A stretch of 64,000 bases of DNA from Diabrotica undecimpunctata (GCF_040954645.1 NC_092805.1:23090741-23154740); one strand, 5' to 3'; counted from the first letter of the stretch, positions 1 through 11,935 are shown. Numbers and translations: made by a program. Notes: generated from the letters alone by a model not told the origin.

Positions 1-887
1 AAATTATATAAAAAAAGGATAAATCACTCATCTCTGCAATAAAATTTCAGGTCAAAACCGTTGAGAATTCAAATGTTCACACACAGTATTTGAGGTTACA
101 AAATGCACGCTAGTTGACAGGACGCAATGCTGTCAGAAATGGCGAATAGTGCGGTGTTGCCAACGTTAAAATAGTACAATATTGTTACCATACTATATTA
201 AATGTTGCTATGCGAAAAAATAATAACATTCCTGTTGATAAAAATTATTAATTTAAAAAAATGCAAATTTTTAATGCTTGGCCTAATAATTTGACAGTAC
301 ATGATATGGAGCATATATAATTCATTTTTCAAGAGTGTTTAATTTTTGTTTAGTTTTAGTGTATAATGAAAATTAAATTTTAAAATTTTTAGTTGCTATC
401 TTTTCTCCTTCAAATTCGCTCAAAATCCGTTTTAATTTTGAAGTAAGATTAGGTATAAATGGAGAAGGGTAATAAATACTACTTGTCATGTGGTTATTTG
501 CAGTGGTATCATTATTGGGTTGAGAAGCTTATAAGGTGTTGACTGTATTCAAAATATGCAAGAAAGGAAGATTAAATAAGCGGCTGTATATCAACTTATA
601 TGTATGAACTTTCAACTTAAATGTTACGTAATGTCAGTAGATATTTTTTAACAAACTGCGGATGGGAAAGTCTACTAACACGATTTTTCAATGCTGTTAT
701 CAAATTATAGTTCATTTTGGTCGGACGACAAAAATAATAGCATTTGTACAATTTATTTTTAAGAATACTGTTATCATATCTCAATACCATTATGTCAGGG
801 AATGACAGGGTTTTATCTACCTCCACCTTGCAAGTATACTATAAATAGTATAGTATAGTATTTATACTATAAACAGCGAGCAAAAGT
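1..887. other. AT-rich stretch without recognisable gene
   Basis: No coding region could be supported. Positions 838-880 hold an imperfect palindrome of TATACTATAAATA-like words just before the first non-LTR fragment. The only open frames are short, lack known motifs and have the composition of random AT-rich DNA. Confidence 0.5.
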
Positions 888-1690
888 ACGTGTTAACGAA
901 CAGCTGTCAGAAGAAATTGAAATTAGATGTGGAGTGAGACAGGGATGCGTATTGTCGCCAATTCTTTTTAATGCCTACTCCGAAGAGGTCCTGAAAAAAG
1001 CTCTTGACCAGAATAGCAGAGTTTGGAAAAGAGTATGGTCTAACAATGAATGTCAAGAAGACGAAATTTATGAGAATATCGAAAACTCAAAGAAATAACG
1101 AGAATCTTCTAATACACGAAACCAACGTCGAACAAATGGACAAATATGCATACCTGGGAGCAATGATTAACTCCACAAATGATTACAATCAAGAGATCAA
1201 AATAAGAATTGAAAAGTCTAGAGCAAATTTCAACAAAATGAGAAGAGTGCTATGTACCAGGGATTTAAAACTGGAACTAAGACTTAGGTTGGCGAGGTGC
1301 TATGTTTTTTCGACTTTATTTTATGAAATTTAATCTTGGACCTTGAATGCGACATTAATGAAAAAACTGGAATCATTCGAGCTGTGGGTGTACAGAATTC
1401 TGAAAATATCATGGACAGAACACGTCACAAACAAAGAGGTTCTGGGAAAGATGAACAAAGAAATGGAAATTTTAAATACAATAAAAACAAGCAAATTAAA
1501 ATATCTCGGACATATTACACGTGGAGAGAAATACACCTTGCTCCAACTGATTATGCTGGGAAAGATCCAAGGAAAGAGAAGTATAGGGAGGCGTAGAATG
1601 TCATGGCTGCGCAACCTGAGAGAGTGGTACGGATGTACCGTTCGCGTCATAAAAAACTGGTACAACTCTTATAACCGAAAATCGTGTTTT
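888..1690 (+). pseudogene. Non-LTR retrotransposon fragment, RT C-terminal half
   Basis: Decayed end of a non-LTR retrotransposon ORF2. The first segment (about 888-1012) carries reverse transcriptase motif VRQGCVLSPILFN. It then jumps directly to the thumb-like segment (GLTMNVKKTKFM, YLGAMIN), so the catalytic YxDD motif is missing, as expected from an internal deletion. A frameshift near 1333-1343 separates this from the conserved C-terminal region (YLGHITRGEKY, GKIQGKRSIGRRRMSWLRNL). The reading frame then degenerates, and the usual GAA-rich 3' tail is absent. Related fragments occur at 13.3, 21.8, 45, 53.9 and 55.8 kb. It cannot encode an active enzyme. Clade is uncertain (RTE- or jockey-like). 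Confidence 0.85.
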
Positions 1691-1708
1691 TCAAGTTGTG
1701 TAAGTTGA

Positions 1709-2207
1709 GCTTTTCACATGTGTCATTCTAATTTCGAAGGCAACGTTGCCAGTTCAACGAAAATATTATATCAAATCAGCTAAAATCAGGGCTGTGCGAT
1801 AGGTCGCTAGTTTAGTTTTTAGTACATTAAAAACTAAAACAATATCGAGCATTCTCTATCAGCCAGTCACATTTATATTTAAACATTTATTTAAACATAC
1901 ATCTTAAAAAATTCTATTAATTTTGAAATTTTCCATTATCTCAGTACCCATACATTGATTCGTGTTTTATTATAATTTATGAAAATATTTCAATTCAAAA
2001 ATAATGATAGATAATAAATCTAGACATGACTTTAAATTATTATGTTTAATTTCAAATCGAGAGGTGTGATTGGTTTCTCGTAAAGTGTAGCACAAAACTA
2101 TATTGCGTTGTGGAATACTACAGTAAATAAAACCCACTGGAAAAATTTAAAATTTAATTTGAAATTAATAAAAAATTAATAATTTTTGCAGTGAACAAGT
2201 GTGGAAT
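1709..2207. other. Intergenic AT-rich DNA
   Basis: Nothing coding seen. This is the 3' flank of the Tc1-like transposase gene. I looked for a terminal inverted repeat matching the other flank (3225-3640) and found no convincing pair by eye. Confidence 0.4.
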
Positions 2208-3224
2208 TTAAATAAAAGTTAATATTTTGTCAGCTCCATTATTATTAATCACTTCTTGTAATCTTTTGGGAACTGAGTTTATTAAATTTAGTGACAAATT
2301 TTCATCTTCTGCCAAGCTTTCCCATGTTTCTTCAATGATGGTCCATAAATGATCTCTGTTTTGGGGAACTACATTTAATTTTTGTATTTTTTTGATCATA
2401 AGTCCCCAAACGTTCTCTATTGGATTAATATCTGGACTTTTAGAGGGCCATGGAAGAGCTTCAATACTATTTTCCATAAGGTAATCCCGTACACGGTGGG
2501 CTGTGTGGATAGAACAGTTGTCATGCTGGAAAATAAAATTATTGTTGGGGAAAATTTCCCTAACCGATGGCAACATCACATTATCTAATATATGTAAATA
2601 GGTTTCAGTATTGAATCGCCCTTCAATTCTCCAACACATTCCTAAACCTCCTCTATACATCCAAGCCCAAACATTTACAGAGAACCGTCCGGACTTATCA
2701 CTTAATAAAATATAGTTTTCGTTAAACCTATTTCGAGGCGGTCTATAAACCCTAATATGACCATCATAATAAGACTGGAATACTTTTTCATCAGTAAAAA
2801 TTACACGACCCCAAAAATTGACTGGATCATTTAAAACGTAATTTAAAGCAAATAGGAGTCTATTTTGTTTATGTTCTTCGCTAAATTTGTATTTTCGGGC
2901 AGCTGTACAATTTTTTAAATCTGTTCTTCTAATTCTCCTTAATGCTGTAGATATAGAAGCATTAAAGTTTGTATTAACTTTTGCTTGCCTTGCCGTATGG
3001 AAGGGATACGCTCTTAAATGATTAGTTAATGTTTCATCTTGTTGGGCTGTAGTAATAGCTGGTCTCCTTCTATTCAAAGTCTGCTCGTTTTCCCATTTTT
3101 TTTTAATGTTGTGGATTGTGGTTTTGCTTCTATTTAACTCTTGAGCCAGTTGTCGAATAGACCAACCATCTTCTATTTTTGTAATTATTCTAGTTTTATC
3201 AAACTGACTTAACTGACGTGGCAT
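2208..3224 (-). CDS. Tc1-like transposase, intact, DD34E
   Basis: Complete 338-residue open frame, the usual length for a Tc1-like transposase, with no internal stop. The N-terminus has two helix-turn-helix units (about residues 6-45 and 55-110) that would bind the terminal repeats. The catalytic core shows Asp145 in FTDEK, Asp235 in FQHDNCSIH and Glu270 in SPDINPIENVW, with 34 residues between the last two, the Tc1 spacing. The start ATG gives MPRQLSQFDK, typical of the family. An intact frame and full triad suggest recent activity. I could not find matching terminal inverted repeats, so mobility of this copy is unproven; it might have lost its ends. Confidence 0.93.
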   Translation of the reverse strand: MPRQLSQFDKTRIITKIEDGWSIRQLAQELNRSKTTIHNIKKKWENEQTLNRRRPAITTAQQDETLTNHLRAYPFHTARQAKVNTNFNASISTALRRIRRTDLKNCTAARKYKFSEEHKQNRLLFALNYVLNDPVNFWGRVIFTDEKVFQSYYDGHIRVYRPPRNRFNENYILLSDKSGRFSVNVWAWMYRGGLGMCWRIEGRFNTETYLHILDNVMLPSVREIFPNNNFIFQHDNCSIHTAHRVRDYLMENSIEALPWPSKSPDINPIENVWGLMIKKIQKLNVVPQNRDHLWTIIEETWESLAEDENLSLNLINSVPKRLQEVINNNGADKILTFI

Positions 3225-4179
3225 CTTTAAAAATTCACTTTGACAAACTTGTCAAATCTGACTAATGGCAAGCAATATTTTTTATGTTTAATTTTTATGT
3301 TTTATCGTTCGAATATATTCAGGAAGTTTTCACGCACTGATAACATCTGTAGATACTAAACCAACATTTTTCAGTTATAAGAGGATTTTTTAAGACAGAC
3401 GATGATATCTTACTCCGCTAAATTTTATTCTAATTATCATTTATACACAGTAAATCATTTAATTTTGAAAAAAATATGCATCTCAATGGGTAGGTAAACG
3501 TTTTTTGTTTACATTTTATACATAATAATGTAAAAAAGTAATAGTCTATTTATAGATAAAAACGGATTACAATTAGGGTGTAGATTCAACCTCCATAAGG
3601 AACATTACAGTGAGATATTGGATTGTAATGTAATACTGTCACGTTTTAAAAAGCATTTTTCGCCCCGGATATTTTATAGTTTATAATCTACGTAGGAAAA
3701 AGTATAATGTTAGTTTTTCATATTTATCGTTTATGTAATAAATAATAAATTAATTTAGGTAGTTTGCCTGTTACCACAGATCAAGGTTATTAGTGGTCTG
3801 TGCCTGTTACTAAACTTACTGACATAACATAAAGTCAACAGTTTGTGTTCTGTAAGTAATTGAAGTATAAAATTACAGTAGATGCATTCCAATGTGCCCT
3901 GTGCCAATACCCTAGGTTTAAATATCTTTCAACATTTTGGACATTAACTTAATCCTCTCTCTGGTTATTAAATTTATTAAATACGGTTTTTGTTGTTAAT
4001 AATAAAAATAATACCTATCCAAAAACTTTATACATTTTTGGACGTTATTTTTTACGTTTTACGTTTTATTTAAATTTACTGAAATTCCGTTATCTATGAT
4101 GGCAACAACGAATTGATTCACGAACCATTGTGTCCAGTCTGAACACAGGTTTACATTGGGAAAAAAAAGTGTACCAGTT
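3225..4179. other. Non-coding flank of the Tc1-like gene
   Basis: AT-rich DNA with no supported gene. It holds the upstream region of the Tc1-like transposase read on the minus strand. The sequence just before its start codon contains the word TTGACAAACTTGTCAA (3240-3255), a short palindrome; no function is claimed. Confidence 0.4.
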
Positions 4180-4302
4180 TTATATGACGGGAAGTGTACA
4201 TCAAATGAACTTTTCAGAGCAGCCGTCTCAAAAGTCCGAATAGCTATGATGATTGCCGAACTCCGCCGCGGAGATGGCACTTGAAGAAGAAGAAGACGTT
4301 GC
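4180..4302 (+). mobile_element. Solo 3' end of a non-LTR retrotransposon
   Basis: Reading the plus strand gives the extreme C-terminus seen in complete relatives in this window: ELFRAAVSKVRIAMMIAELR, a stop, then the GAAGAAGAAGAAG tail that marks the 3' end of this family. Everything upstream is missing, so this is a severely 5'-truncated insertion. An 81-residue open frame on the other strand is its shadow. Confidence 0.75.
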
Positions 4303-4324
4303 AAGTAAATTGTAGATGTTCGGT

Positions 4325-4990
4325 ATAACTAAAGTTGTAAAGTATAATTGATTTCATTTAGAGGAAATGCTAAAACTATATCATCCACATATCTGTTATC
4401 AAATAGAACATGTTATTCTAATTTACGAAGACAATATATTATCAAATTATTTAATACGAAATTGCATAGAATTGGTGCTACACAAAATCCCATTGGAGTA
4501 CCAAATACTTGCTTATAATATTGGTCATTAAAAATAAATATCTTAAAGTCAAAAAAAAAATTAATACATTTCTTAAACTTGATAAAGTAATCGAAGTATG
4601 TAACGCAATCTCGTCCCAATGTTTTAAAATATTCTGAAGGATTGTGTTCAAAGATAGGTTGGTGAACATCATTTTTTATACATTTACTAAATGCAAAAAA
4701 ATCTTTTATATAATAATTATTATTTGTATTATATGCTTAAGTTAACACGTCAGTTAGATGTTGCGAAATCGGAACATTAGGCCCTCCAATTGAAAAAATG
4801 TCTTGATGTTCTTTTAAAAATATTTTTGCAGAAAAGTAATATTTGAATTTTAGTAGAATTGTAACAAAATATTTGACAAAATTATCAAAACCATAAATTC
4901 TGAGATGTTATAGTATTTCTGCACTCTAAATCAGCTACCGATTCTTAATTTACTTTTAGAGATCTACTTATCTACAACACAAAAGCAGCT
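4325..4990 (-). pseudogene. Penelope-like retroelement reverse transcriptase fragment
   Basis: Broken minus-strand frames carry motifs of Penelope-like reverse transcriptase: FTNLSLNTILQNILKHWDEI, then KIFIFNDQYYKQVFGTPMGF followed by APILCNFVLNNL, then YVDDIVLAF near 4350-4400, where YVDD is the catalytic motif. The order along the minus strand is correct, but the pieces lie in different frames, so at least two frameshifts are present. No GIY-YIG endonuclease part is visible. The element was probably 5'- and 3'-truncated. Identification rests on the FGTPMG...SPI/API pattern, characteristic of Penelope-like elements. Confidence 0.75.
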
Positions 4991-5811
4991 CTTGCAATTT
5001 TCCGTAACGGATTTAAAAACTTTATAAATCTATAAGCACACACAAGCAGTCATAACATTTGAAAAGGAAATAAAAAGTGTGGAAATATGGCAAATTCTCT
5101 ATAGACGGAAAACTTCTACCGGAACTATTCCGAACCGAAATGCAAGAATTAGCATACAATTTAGTTGGTAAAAAGTGAGGAAATTTTCATATAATGGCTG
5201 GCGAATGCGCTACGAAGCGTAAATGTTCTATTCATATATCAGTTCAGAAATGTACATATGATATGTTAAGAAAAAGTTTTGACGTCTGTTATATGTGTGC
5301 GGGAAACGTCGCTGATGCTCCGCATGTCATTCATTTTGAATTTTCGAATGGATATTATAAAATAACAGACCGTGATATCGTCCCGGGATGAAGGGGAATA
5401 GCAATAGACGTAAAAGGGTGAACTTTGAGACATGCTCAAACTATTTTCATACAGCAAGTGATGTTTTATGACGGAATCTGAAATTAGGTGACAATCTATT
5501 ATTACAAACACTTTTACAATATTGAAAAGTGGTTTTCAAGCATTCAGAATATACAGGTTAGTTCACCGAAAAAGAAACACAGCATTTTCGGGCAGTTAAT
5601 TAATTTTCTTGAAAAACTCCGTTTCTCAGACACGTCGATTTTATTTGCAAAATTTGCACTTATTAATTACCAGTCTACTATCACATCTGCAGCATCATAG
5701 GAAGGAGTTAACAGCAGTTGTAAAATCTTTAGTAAAAAATGAGGTCAAGTGATATTTCATTTTAAAGTTTGTTCAATTCCCTTTACATTGATATCCTTAT
5801 GGTATGATTTA
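4991..5811. other. Unassigned region with short open frames
   Basis: Two plus-strand frames of 65 and 70 residues (5194-5391, 5488-5700) have an ATG and plausible length for exons, the first being cysteine-containing (CYMCAG). I recognise no domain and see no convincing splice sites joining them. They may be decayed mobile-element DNA; left uncalled. Confidence 0.3.
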
Positions 5812-5814
5812 CTT

Positions 5815-6570
5815 CATTATCATCATCAGCCCATAGTCGTCCACTGCTGAACATAGGCCTCCTCGAAAAACATCCATTCAGATCTATCTTGCGCTGCTGC
5901 AATCCAGTTGGTACAAATCCTCTTTATGTCGTCAGTCCATCTTGTGGGTGGTCTTCCCGGTTTCGTCTATTGACTCTTGGTCTCCACTCCAAGATTTTTT
6001 TGGTCCACCTATTATCCTTCATTCTATCGACGTGTCCTGCCTACCTCCATTTAATTTTGGCTATGTGTTTTATAATGTCTTCTACACCACTTTTTCTATA
6101 GATTTCTTCTTCTTCTATGGACTTCTGTGTAGATGTCCTTGTTAGGGTAAGTGTCTCTGCGTCATATGTAAGGACAGACATAACACACTGATTAAAGGCT
6201 CTTTTTTTTAAGCTGATACGTATATCACCTTTAAAAATATCACGCAGTCTTCCATATACTGCCCATCCCAGTGTTATTCTTCTTAGCAGCTTAGTAGTTT
6301 GATTATCTCTGCTAATTTTTACCGTATGTCCAAGGTATATGTAGCTATCAACAATTTCAATTTGAACGTCTTCTACCCTTAAAAGATGGCTCGGAACTAA
6401 ATTAGTCATCATTTTTGTCTTTTGGTAATTAATATTCAGACCTACTTTACGTGCTGCATCGCTGAGTTCATTCAACAATGATTTACTTACGGTCAATAAT
6501 TTTTGGAGACCTGGACAAAGAAGTGAGGGATCAAGTACAGAAATAGACTGGCAGGATGCCTTCATAACAC
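5815..6570 (-). pseudogene. Non-LTR retrotransposon, 3' part with TGA-repeat tail
   Basis: Minus-strand remnant of ORF2 from the post-catalytic part of the reverse transcriptase (AARKVGLNINYQKTKMMTNL, then YIYLGHTV) to the C-terminal region with KSGVEDIIKHIAKIKWRWAGH split by a frameshift near 6041. The 3' region reads GGCTGATGATGATAATGAAG on the minus strand, next to the well-known insect motif around GTCCACTGCTGAACATAGGCC, which marks this family's 3' end. The catalytic RT motifs are missing, so the copy is 5'-truncated. A sister copy lies at 42,645-43,745. Confidence 0.85.
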
Positions 6571-6579
6571 TATATATTG

Positions 6580-7008
6580 AAACAGACACATTAACACTGA
6601 GAAGTCAAGAATTTATAAAGCCAGTGTAAGACCAATAATGACATATGCCTCAGAAATAAGACCCGACACAGCCACAACACAAAGGCTACTGGAAACGGCA
6701 GAGATGAGAGTACTGAGAAGAATTACAGGAAATACGCTGAGAGATCTAAAGAGAAGTGAAGACATTAGAAGAAAATGTAACGTGCAGTGTATAAATGAAT
6801 GTACACAAATAGAAAGAAAGAGAGGAATAACCACATAAGCAGAATGGACGAGCCCGTGTTATCAAAATATCAAGAGATATGTCGCCAATCGGCAGAAGAA
6901 GTATCGGGTGACCGTGCAAAAGTTGGAGTGACAACCTTCCATAGAGGCATTAATCCGCCAATGAACAAACAGAATTGCTTATAAATAGAAAGAAGAAGAA
7001 GAATATGC
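6580..7008 (+). pseudogene. Non-LTR retrotransposon C-terminal fragment
   Basis: Plus-strand frames encode the C-terminus of a different non-LTR family: KSRIYKASVRPIMTYASEIR, ETAEMRVLRRITG, then after a frameshift RNNHISRMDE and a Gly/Arg-rich end. It finishes in a GAAAGAAGAAGAAGAA tail at about 6988-7005, the 3' terminus. It is the same family as the minus-strand copy at 46,577-47,350. The YADD region is absent. It abuts the oppositely oriented fragment at 5815-6570, so the two truncated 5' ends face each other. Confidence 0.85.
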
Positions 7009-7011
7009 TCT

Positions 7012-7384
7012 ATTTAAATAGCGCCCGTACTCGGGACCATTGTTGAACTTTGCAACAATAATGGCCTTTTATGGATAAGTATAGTCAAGTAGTTTTCCGT
7101 TTTTTCCTTGGTCGCAGCATCACAGTAATTTAAACCATAATTTGGTTACCGCCTGTGACTAATGAATATCAGGCCGGTACAGAGATCTTATAATGACATA
7201 GCTACTGCTCGATGCCATACTCTCAGTCGATCTATGGATGTCTCTTTGGTGAAGCCTTATTTTCGCCTATCCTATATATCTGTCGAAAGGTTCCCTATCA
7301 GCCATTGGCACATGTCGCCTTGAGGTTAAGAGCTACACCCGTCTAAATGTGTTTTAAAAGTTCTGAAAGGTCCTTACTCAGTTC
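7012..7384. other. Unassigned repeat-like DNA
   Basis: Higher GC than its surroundings and no open frame with known motifs. It lies between two non-LTR fragments and is probably repeat-derived, but I cannot name a family. Confidence 0.3.
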
Positions 7385-9600
7385 AAAAACACTATATTTA
7401 TTCAGGGATTCTACAGTATTCACTGCCTTCCCTCGCTCAACCGTTTCCATCTCTCTCTGTTTTCCCATTCTCCATCGTTTAGGCCTCTCTTACTCATGGC
7501 GTCGTCTACTTCGTTCCTCCAGGATTTTCGGAGTCGTCCTCTTTTCCTCCTTCCTATGGGGCTCCATTCCGTTATTCTCTTTATCCATCTGCTGTCGCTA
7601 GTTCTTCTTACATGTCCATACCACTTTAGTCTTTTTTGTTCTATATATGTTAATATGTCTGTTTCATATTTCATGCTCTTTGCTTTATTTCTTCATTATT
7701 TCTCCTATCCATTCTTCTTCTGTTTTTCTTGTTTATGATCCCCCATAATTTTCAGCCCCATATGTCATAATACTTCGCACAAATGTTTTATAAATCTGTG
7801 TTTTTGTCTTCATATTTAGGTGTCTATCCCACCATACTGAGTTAGGTTGTCGGATTGCTGTTCTTGTTTGTCCTACTCTTTGTGTAATTTCTTCCTCTGT
7901 TATTGCCTTTTTCGTGATTATAAACCTTAAGTATTTGAATTTATCCTTTCCTTTGATTGTTACGTTGTCATCAATCTGTAGATCTTCTATGTCTTCTTCA
8001 CTTGTAGATAGGTATTCTGTTTTCGCGAGGTTAATATCTAGACCAGCCTTGGAATATTCTTCTTGTAGTTTCTTCATCATGTAGCTGAGGTCGTCTTGGT
8101 CTTGTGCAATCACTACTTGATCGTCTGCAAAGCTTAACGTATATAGGTATTCGTTCCGTACCGGTACTCCCATGCCTTTGCATTTTCTTTTCCATGTAGT
8201 CAAGGCTTTCTCTAAGTATATTTTGAATAGGGTTGGAGATGTGGAACAACCCTGCAGGAGCCCTTTTGTTGTGGTGAAGTCTCCTATGATTCTTGTTCCC
8301 ATTTTAATGGACACTTTATTTTCTTTATACAGAGCTTTTGTAGCTTCTATGAGTTCCGTCTGTATTTCTTATTTGTACATTGCCTCCCATAGTTCTGATC
8401 TTGGTACAGAGTCATACGCCTTTCTCAGGTCCACAAATGCCAAGTGTATATCTCTATTTTTTGCTTTTTTCTTTTCCAACAGTTGTTCCAGTGTGTATAT
8501 GTGGTCTATGCATGATCTTCCTGCCGTGAAGCCTGCCTGATCCTCTCCGATTTTGCCTTTTATCGCTTGCTCTATCTTTTCTCGCAGTATCTTCCCATAT
8601 AATCTTCCTATTGATGATATTACGCTTATTCCTCTGTAGTTTTCGCATCGTTTTCTATCTCCTTTCTTAAATATAGATGTCATATATGCCGCCGTCCATT
8701 CCTTTGGGAGCTGTTCTCCATTTATGGCTTTCTGAAATATCCATTGTATCATCCGGTGTAATTTTTTTGATCCGTATTTTATAAGCTCAGGTGAGATGCC
8801 TCCAGGTCCCGGTGCTTTCTTATTTTTGATTGCTTTTATGGCCGTTCTCATTTCCCTATCTGTTATTTCTATTTCTTGTTGTGGGAATCTGCTTCGTCTT
8901 CGCCTGTTTTCTTTTCCAATGAATTGTGGTCTTTGTTCTGTTAACAGTTTCTTGTAATAGTCCTTCTATTCTTTGTCCTTATATTTCCCAATTTAATTTT
9001 TTCTTTTGAGTTTTGTTTCAATCCTCTCAGTACTTTCCATGACTCCGAAGTTCTTGTACCTCCTATGTATGTTTCAATATTTAAGCAGGTTCTTTTCCAT
9101 TCTGCATTCTTTTGTTGTGTTATTTGTTTTTCACTTCTCTATCTTTTTCTCTATATTCTTTATAAATTTCATCGTTGTTTTTAGTCAGCCATTTTCTGTA
9201 TAGTGGCTTTTTTTCTTCAATTATTATTTTTGTTGGTTCATTTATTTCATAATAGTGCTGTCTATTTGTTATATGTTCTTTTTTTCCAAGGGCTTCGAAT
9301 GCTGCTTGTTTTATATGCTCGTATATTTCTTTGATGTTGCCGTATTTAAATTCTATTAATTTTTGGTCTAGACGTTATTGGTATAGTTCTCTTATTGATT
9401 GTTCTTGGAGTAGTTCTATATTGTATTGTTTTTCTTTTATAGTATTCAACGGTGTTTCCGTAGAGGGGGTCTTGTTATGTTTCCAATTAATGCCCATTTT
9501 TGCTGTCAGTAGTTTATGGTCCGTTCCACTTCTGCTCCTCTTCTGACTCGCACATCTTTGATCTTTATTGTGGTATCTTGTTTGATTATTCAAACACACT
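7385..9600 (-). pseudogene. Non-LTR retrotransposon ORF2, 5'-truncated and frameshifted
   Basis: Long minus-strand remnant. From the 5' side: a short end of the endonuclease region (GTDHKLLTAKMGINW at about 9520), a linker, reverse transcriptase fingers (KNKKAPGPGGISPELIKYG at about 8800; ENYRGISVISSIGRLYGKIL; DQAGFTAGRSCIDHIYTL; LAFVDLRKAYDSVPR), palm with QGCSTSPTLFKIYLEKAL and SFADDQVVIA at about 8130 (FADD is the catalytic motif), and a C-terminal part KRLKWYGHVRR with RKRGRLRKSWRNEVDDAM ending near 7420. Frames break near 7700, 8320 and 8851, and stops are frequent upstream. Domain order is that of an endonuclease-reverse transcriptase of the RTE/jockey type. Dead copy. Confidence 0.9.
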
Positions 9601-10534
9601 TCTTTATGGAAACTAACACCGGCGCTGTCAGTTATTGCACAAGCTGTATTTTGTACGTATGAAAAGTATGGTTTTTTACATAAAAAAGTACGCTGACGTA
9701 CGTGTATCTAAAAATAAATGTTTCTATAAAATAAGAACCTGACCAAACCCTTCGTATACGTATTTTATTGTCAATATTAATCTCTTTGTTGTAAACTATT
9801 AATAATATACTCTTTCAATCAGCCGTTTGTATAAGGTTGTATTATTACCGATAGGCCCCAATACAAGAGAGGCCAATTCAAAGCATACGAATTTATTCAG
9901 AAAACAAACACTGCAGCTGTAAAGAAAACCGAACTGAAGAATTCCCTAATGCATTGTTCAAAATATAAGAGCTAAATACGAATAAAAGAAAGACAGAGGC
10001 GCTCTAAGCTCAGAAAATAATCAAAATATTCACTACTAGGTATGGTAGTAGCACTCACATTGTAGCATACAATGTGTTAAAAGATACATCAAATATTTTT
10101 TTCGTGGTTTGCATTTTTTATTTCGCTGTTTTTGTTTTATTTGCCATATTTCCTTCGATTATCTTGTGTTTCCTGTATTTATCCAACACGTTTTATTTTT
10201 TATCAATTTTAATGTTAATAAAATTTTATATTTCCTCTTTCAGAGGGTGATCTTCAGAGCGAAGTTATCTAAATATCTTTCTTCTAAAGAAATGAAATCA
10301 TTCTGTATACTTTATTTTTCCAGAAATAAGAATATCACTGTTCTTGATCCTATTACTTTTTATTTTTGAACATATTTTAATATTATTACAATGAACTTAA
10401 GCATTCTTTTGGGATTCTACTTGCCGTGCTTTTGACCTGAATTATTTATTTTATAATTAGCCGTTATAGCCAATCGCTTCACATTGGCTGAATTTACTGC
10501 ACTGATTTTTCACTATACGTCAATGATTTTTTAT
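9601..10534. other. AT-rich region without supported gene
   Basis: One 86-residue open frame (10109-10369) is Phe-rich and AT-driven; no domain recognised. Otherwise no coding signal. Confidence 0.4.
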
Positions 10535-10880
10535 TGCTAACACACACAATTATAAGCGTTTTCGAAGACCTTCTAGACTTGTATTATTCCAATTATATTC
10601 CTTAGTCTAACTAGAACACAAATAGGTTTCATCGGAGAAGACTATTGTCGTGTTTTGGGCTCGGTATCTTTTAATTGTATGTAAATAATCTAGTCAAAAT
10701 TTTTTATAACATGCTTTCATTAGCTCATTTAAATGCGATGATTGGTTCTGGTTTTTTCCAACGAAAACTTACATTAAGAATTTTTTTTCTTAACGTTTCA
10801 ATACTTACTGAATAACAACAACAAAATCGATAAAATCTAATACATTGATTCAGTTGTCTTTATCAGATTCGTGATGAGTT
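10535..10880 (-). pseudogene. DDE transposase fragment (IS630/Tc1-related)
   Basis: Minus-strand translation, split over frames, reads SIETLRKKILNVSFRWKK, then (after degenerate sequence) YRAQNTTIVFSDETYLCSS and KEYNWNNTSLEGLRKRL. The pattern short helix, GFRWKK-like segment, then hhDETY and W.DTS..GL is typical of insect IS630/Tc1-related DDE transposases, with the Asp of DET as first catalytic residue. The second Asp and the Glu are not present downstream. It is a short decayed fragment with stops and frameshifts. Confidence 0.55.
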
Positions 10881-11664
10881 AAACGGAACACACCCCGTAA
10901 ATTTAAAATTCCCAGCTAAAACTATTAGCTCCCACACTGAATCAAAGCACGCTATTGGCAGACAACGCTTTTGTGCGGCTTTTGGCGCCAATTGTCGTTT
11001 GAATTACTATGATTGGTCAAGCACCCCAACTCCCCAGAAGACTATACTTACCAAGCTTCTTAGTGCAAATCCCAAATTCGTCACTAGTTTTTTAAAAGTA
11101 CTCGTTGTAGGTACCGCCATTTTGCATAAATCTTTCTAATTTCTATTAAAAATCGTGTCATTTTCTTTCATATTTTTTAAATTATTTTATTACCATTTCT
11201 ATTTTAAATAATTTTATCTTCTTTCTTATTTTTTTTAAACCATTATATTATCATAAAAATGAATTCTTTTCAGGTGTTCTACCAGCATCCACTTAACCTA
11301 AAAGTCTTTTAGTCCCTAGGCCCGATACATAAGTGCATACAATTGGTGATTTAAAACATTTATAACTTCAGGAAAGATTAAGTAGTCACGTTGTTGGACA
11401 ATTTTTTTGTCTCTGGGATAAACGTGTATATTAAGCAGTTCCATTTATAAGTTTTCTTACCGTGTGTGGATTTATCCAGCGGCCCATAGTTTCATTTTTG
11501 GTTTTGCCCCAAAATTTCTTGCCATGCTAAAGCGTCGAAGTGTGTCTTTTTAATTTAGACAATGAATAATATCAGTAAACACTTGTTTAATTTTATTGTC
11601 TTAAATGATTTATTATAGTAGGTACATTTTAAAATATAGTTGTTTGACTACGTGAGGTGTAGTA
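10881..11664. other. No gene seen
   Basis: AT-rich DNA with a moderately GC-rich block at 10,890-11,050 (around GGCTTTTGGCGCCAATTG). No coding or RNA gene signal could be supported. Confidence 0.35.
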
Positions 11665-11935
11665 AATGTATTGCCATATCAGACCATCATAAAATCTCGA
11701 AATTTACAGTACTTTGGACACATTATGCGAAATGAATCCAGATATGTCCTCCTGCAAGCCATAGTACAGGGAAAAATATTTGGAAAAAGGAAGAAGAAGA
11801 ACATCCTGGTTAAAGAACATCAAAACCTCGTTCTACGCAACATTTGTGCAGCTTTTCCGCGCTGCTATACACTAGATAAAGATTGCCATGATAATCGCAA
11901 ACATTTGAACTTATAGGCAAACCATGAAGAAGAAC
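11665..11935 (+). mobile_element. Degenerate non-LTR retrotransposon 3' end
   Basis: Plus-strand frame reads SRNLQYFGHIMRNESRYVLL followed by QAIVQGKIFGKRKKKNILVK, a clear match to the C-terminal module (GHI.R...Y.LLQ.I.QGKI.GKR) shared by non-LTR copies in this window. The terminal MIANLR-like end is degraded, and a short GAAGAAGAA run at about 11,926 marks the tail. Only about 90 codons remain. Confidence 0.75.

Noticed and set aside
2101..3640. Terminal inverted repeats for the intact Tc1-like gene
   Set aside because: Candidate CAGT-starting words on the two sides match only as direct or very short similarities, not as inverted ends.
5194..5700. Two small plus-strand frames as exons of one gene
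   Set aside because: No convincing donor/acceptor pair and no known motif.
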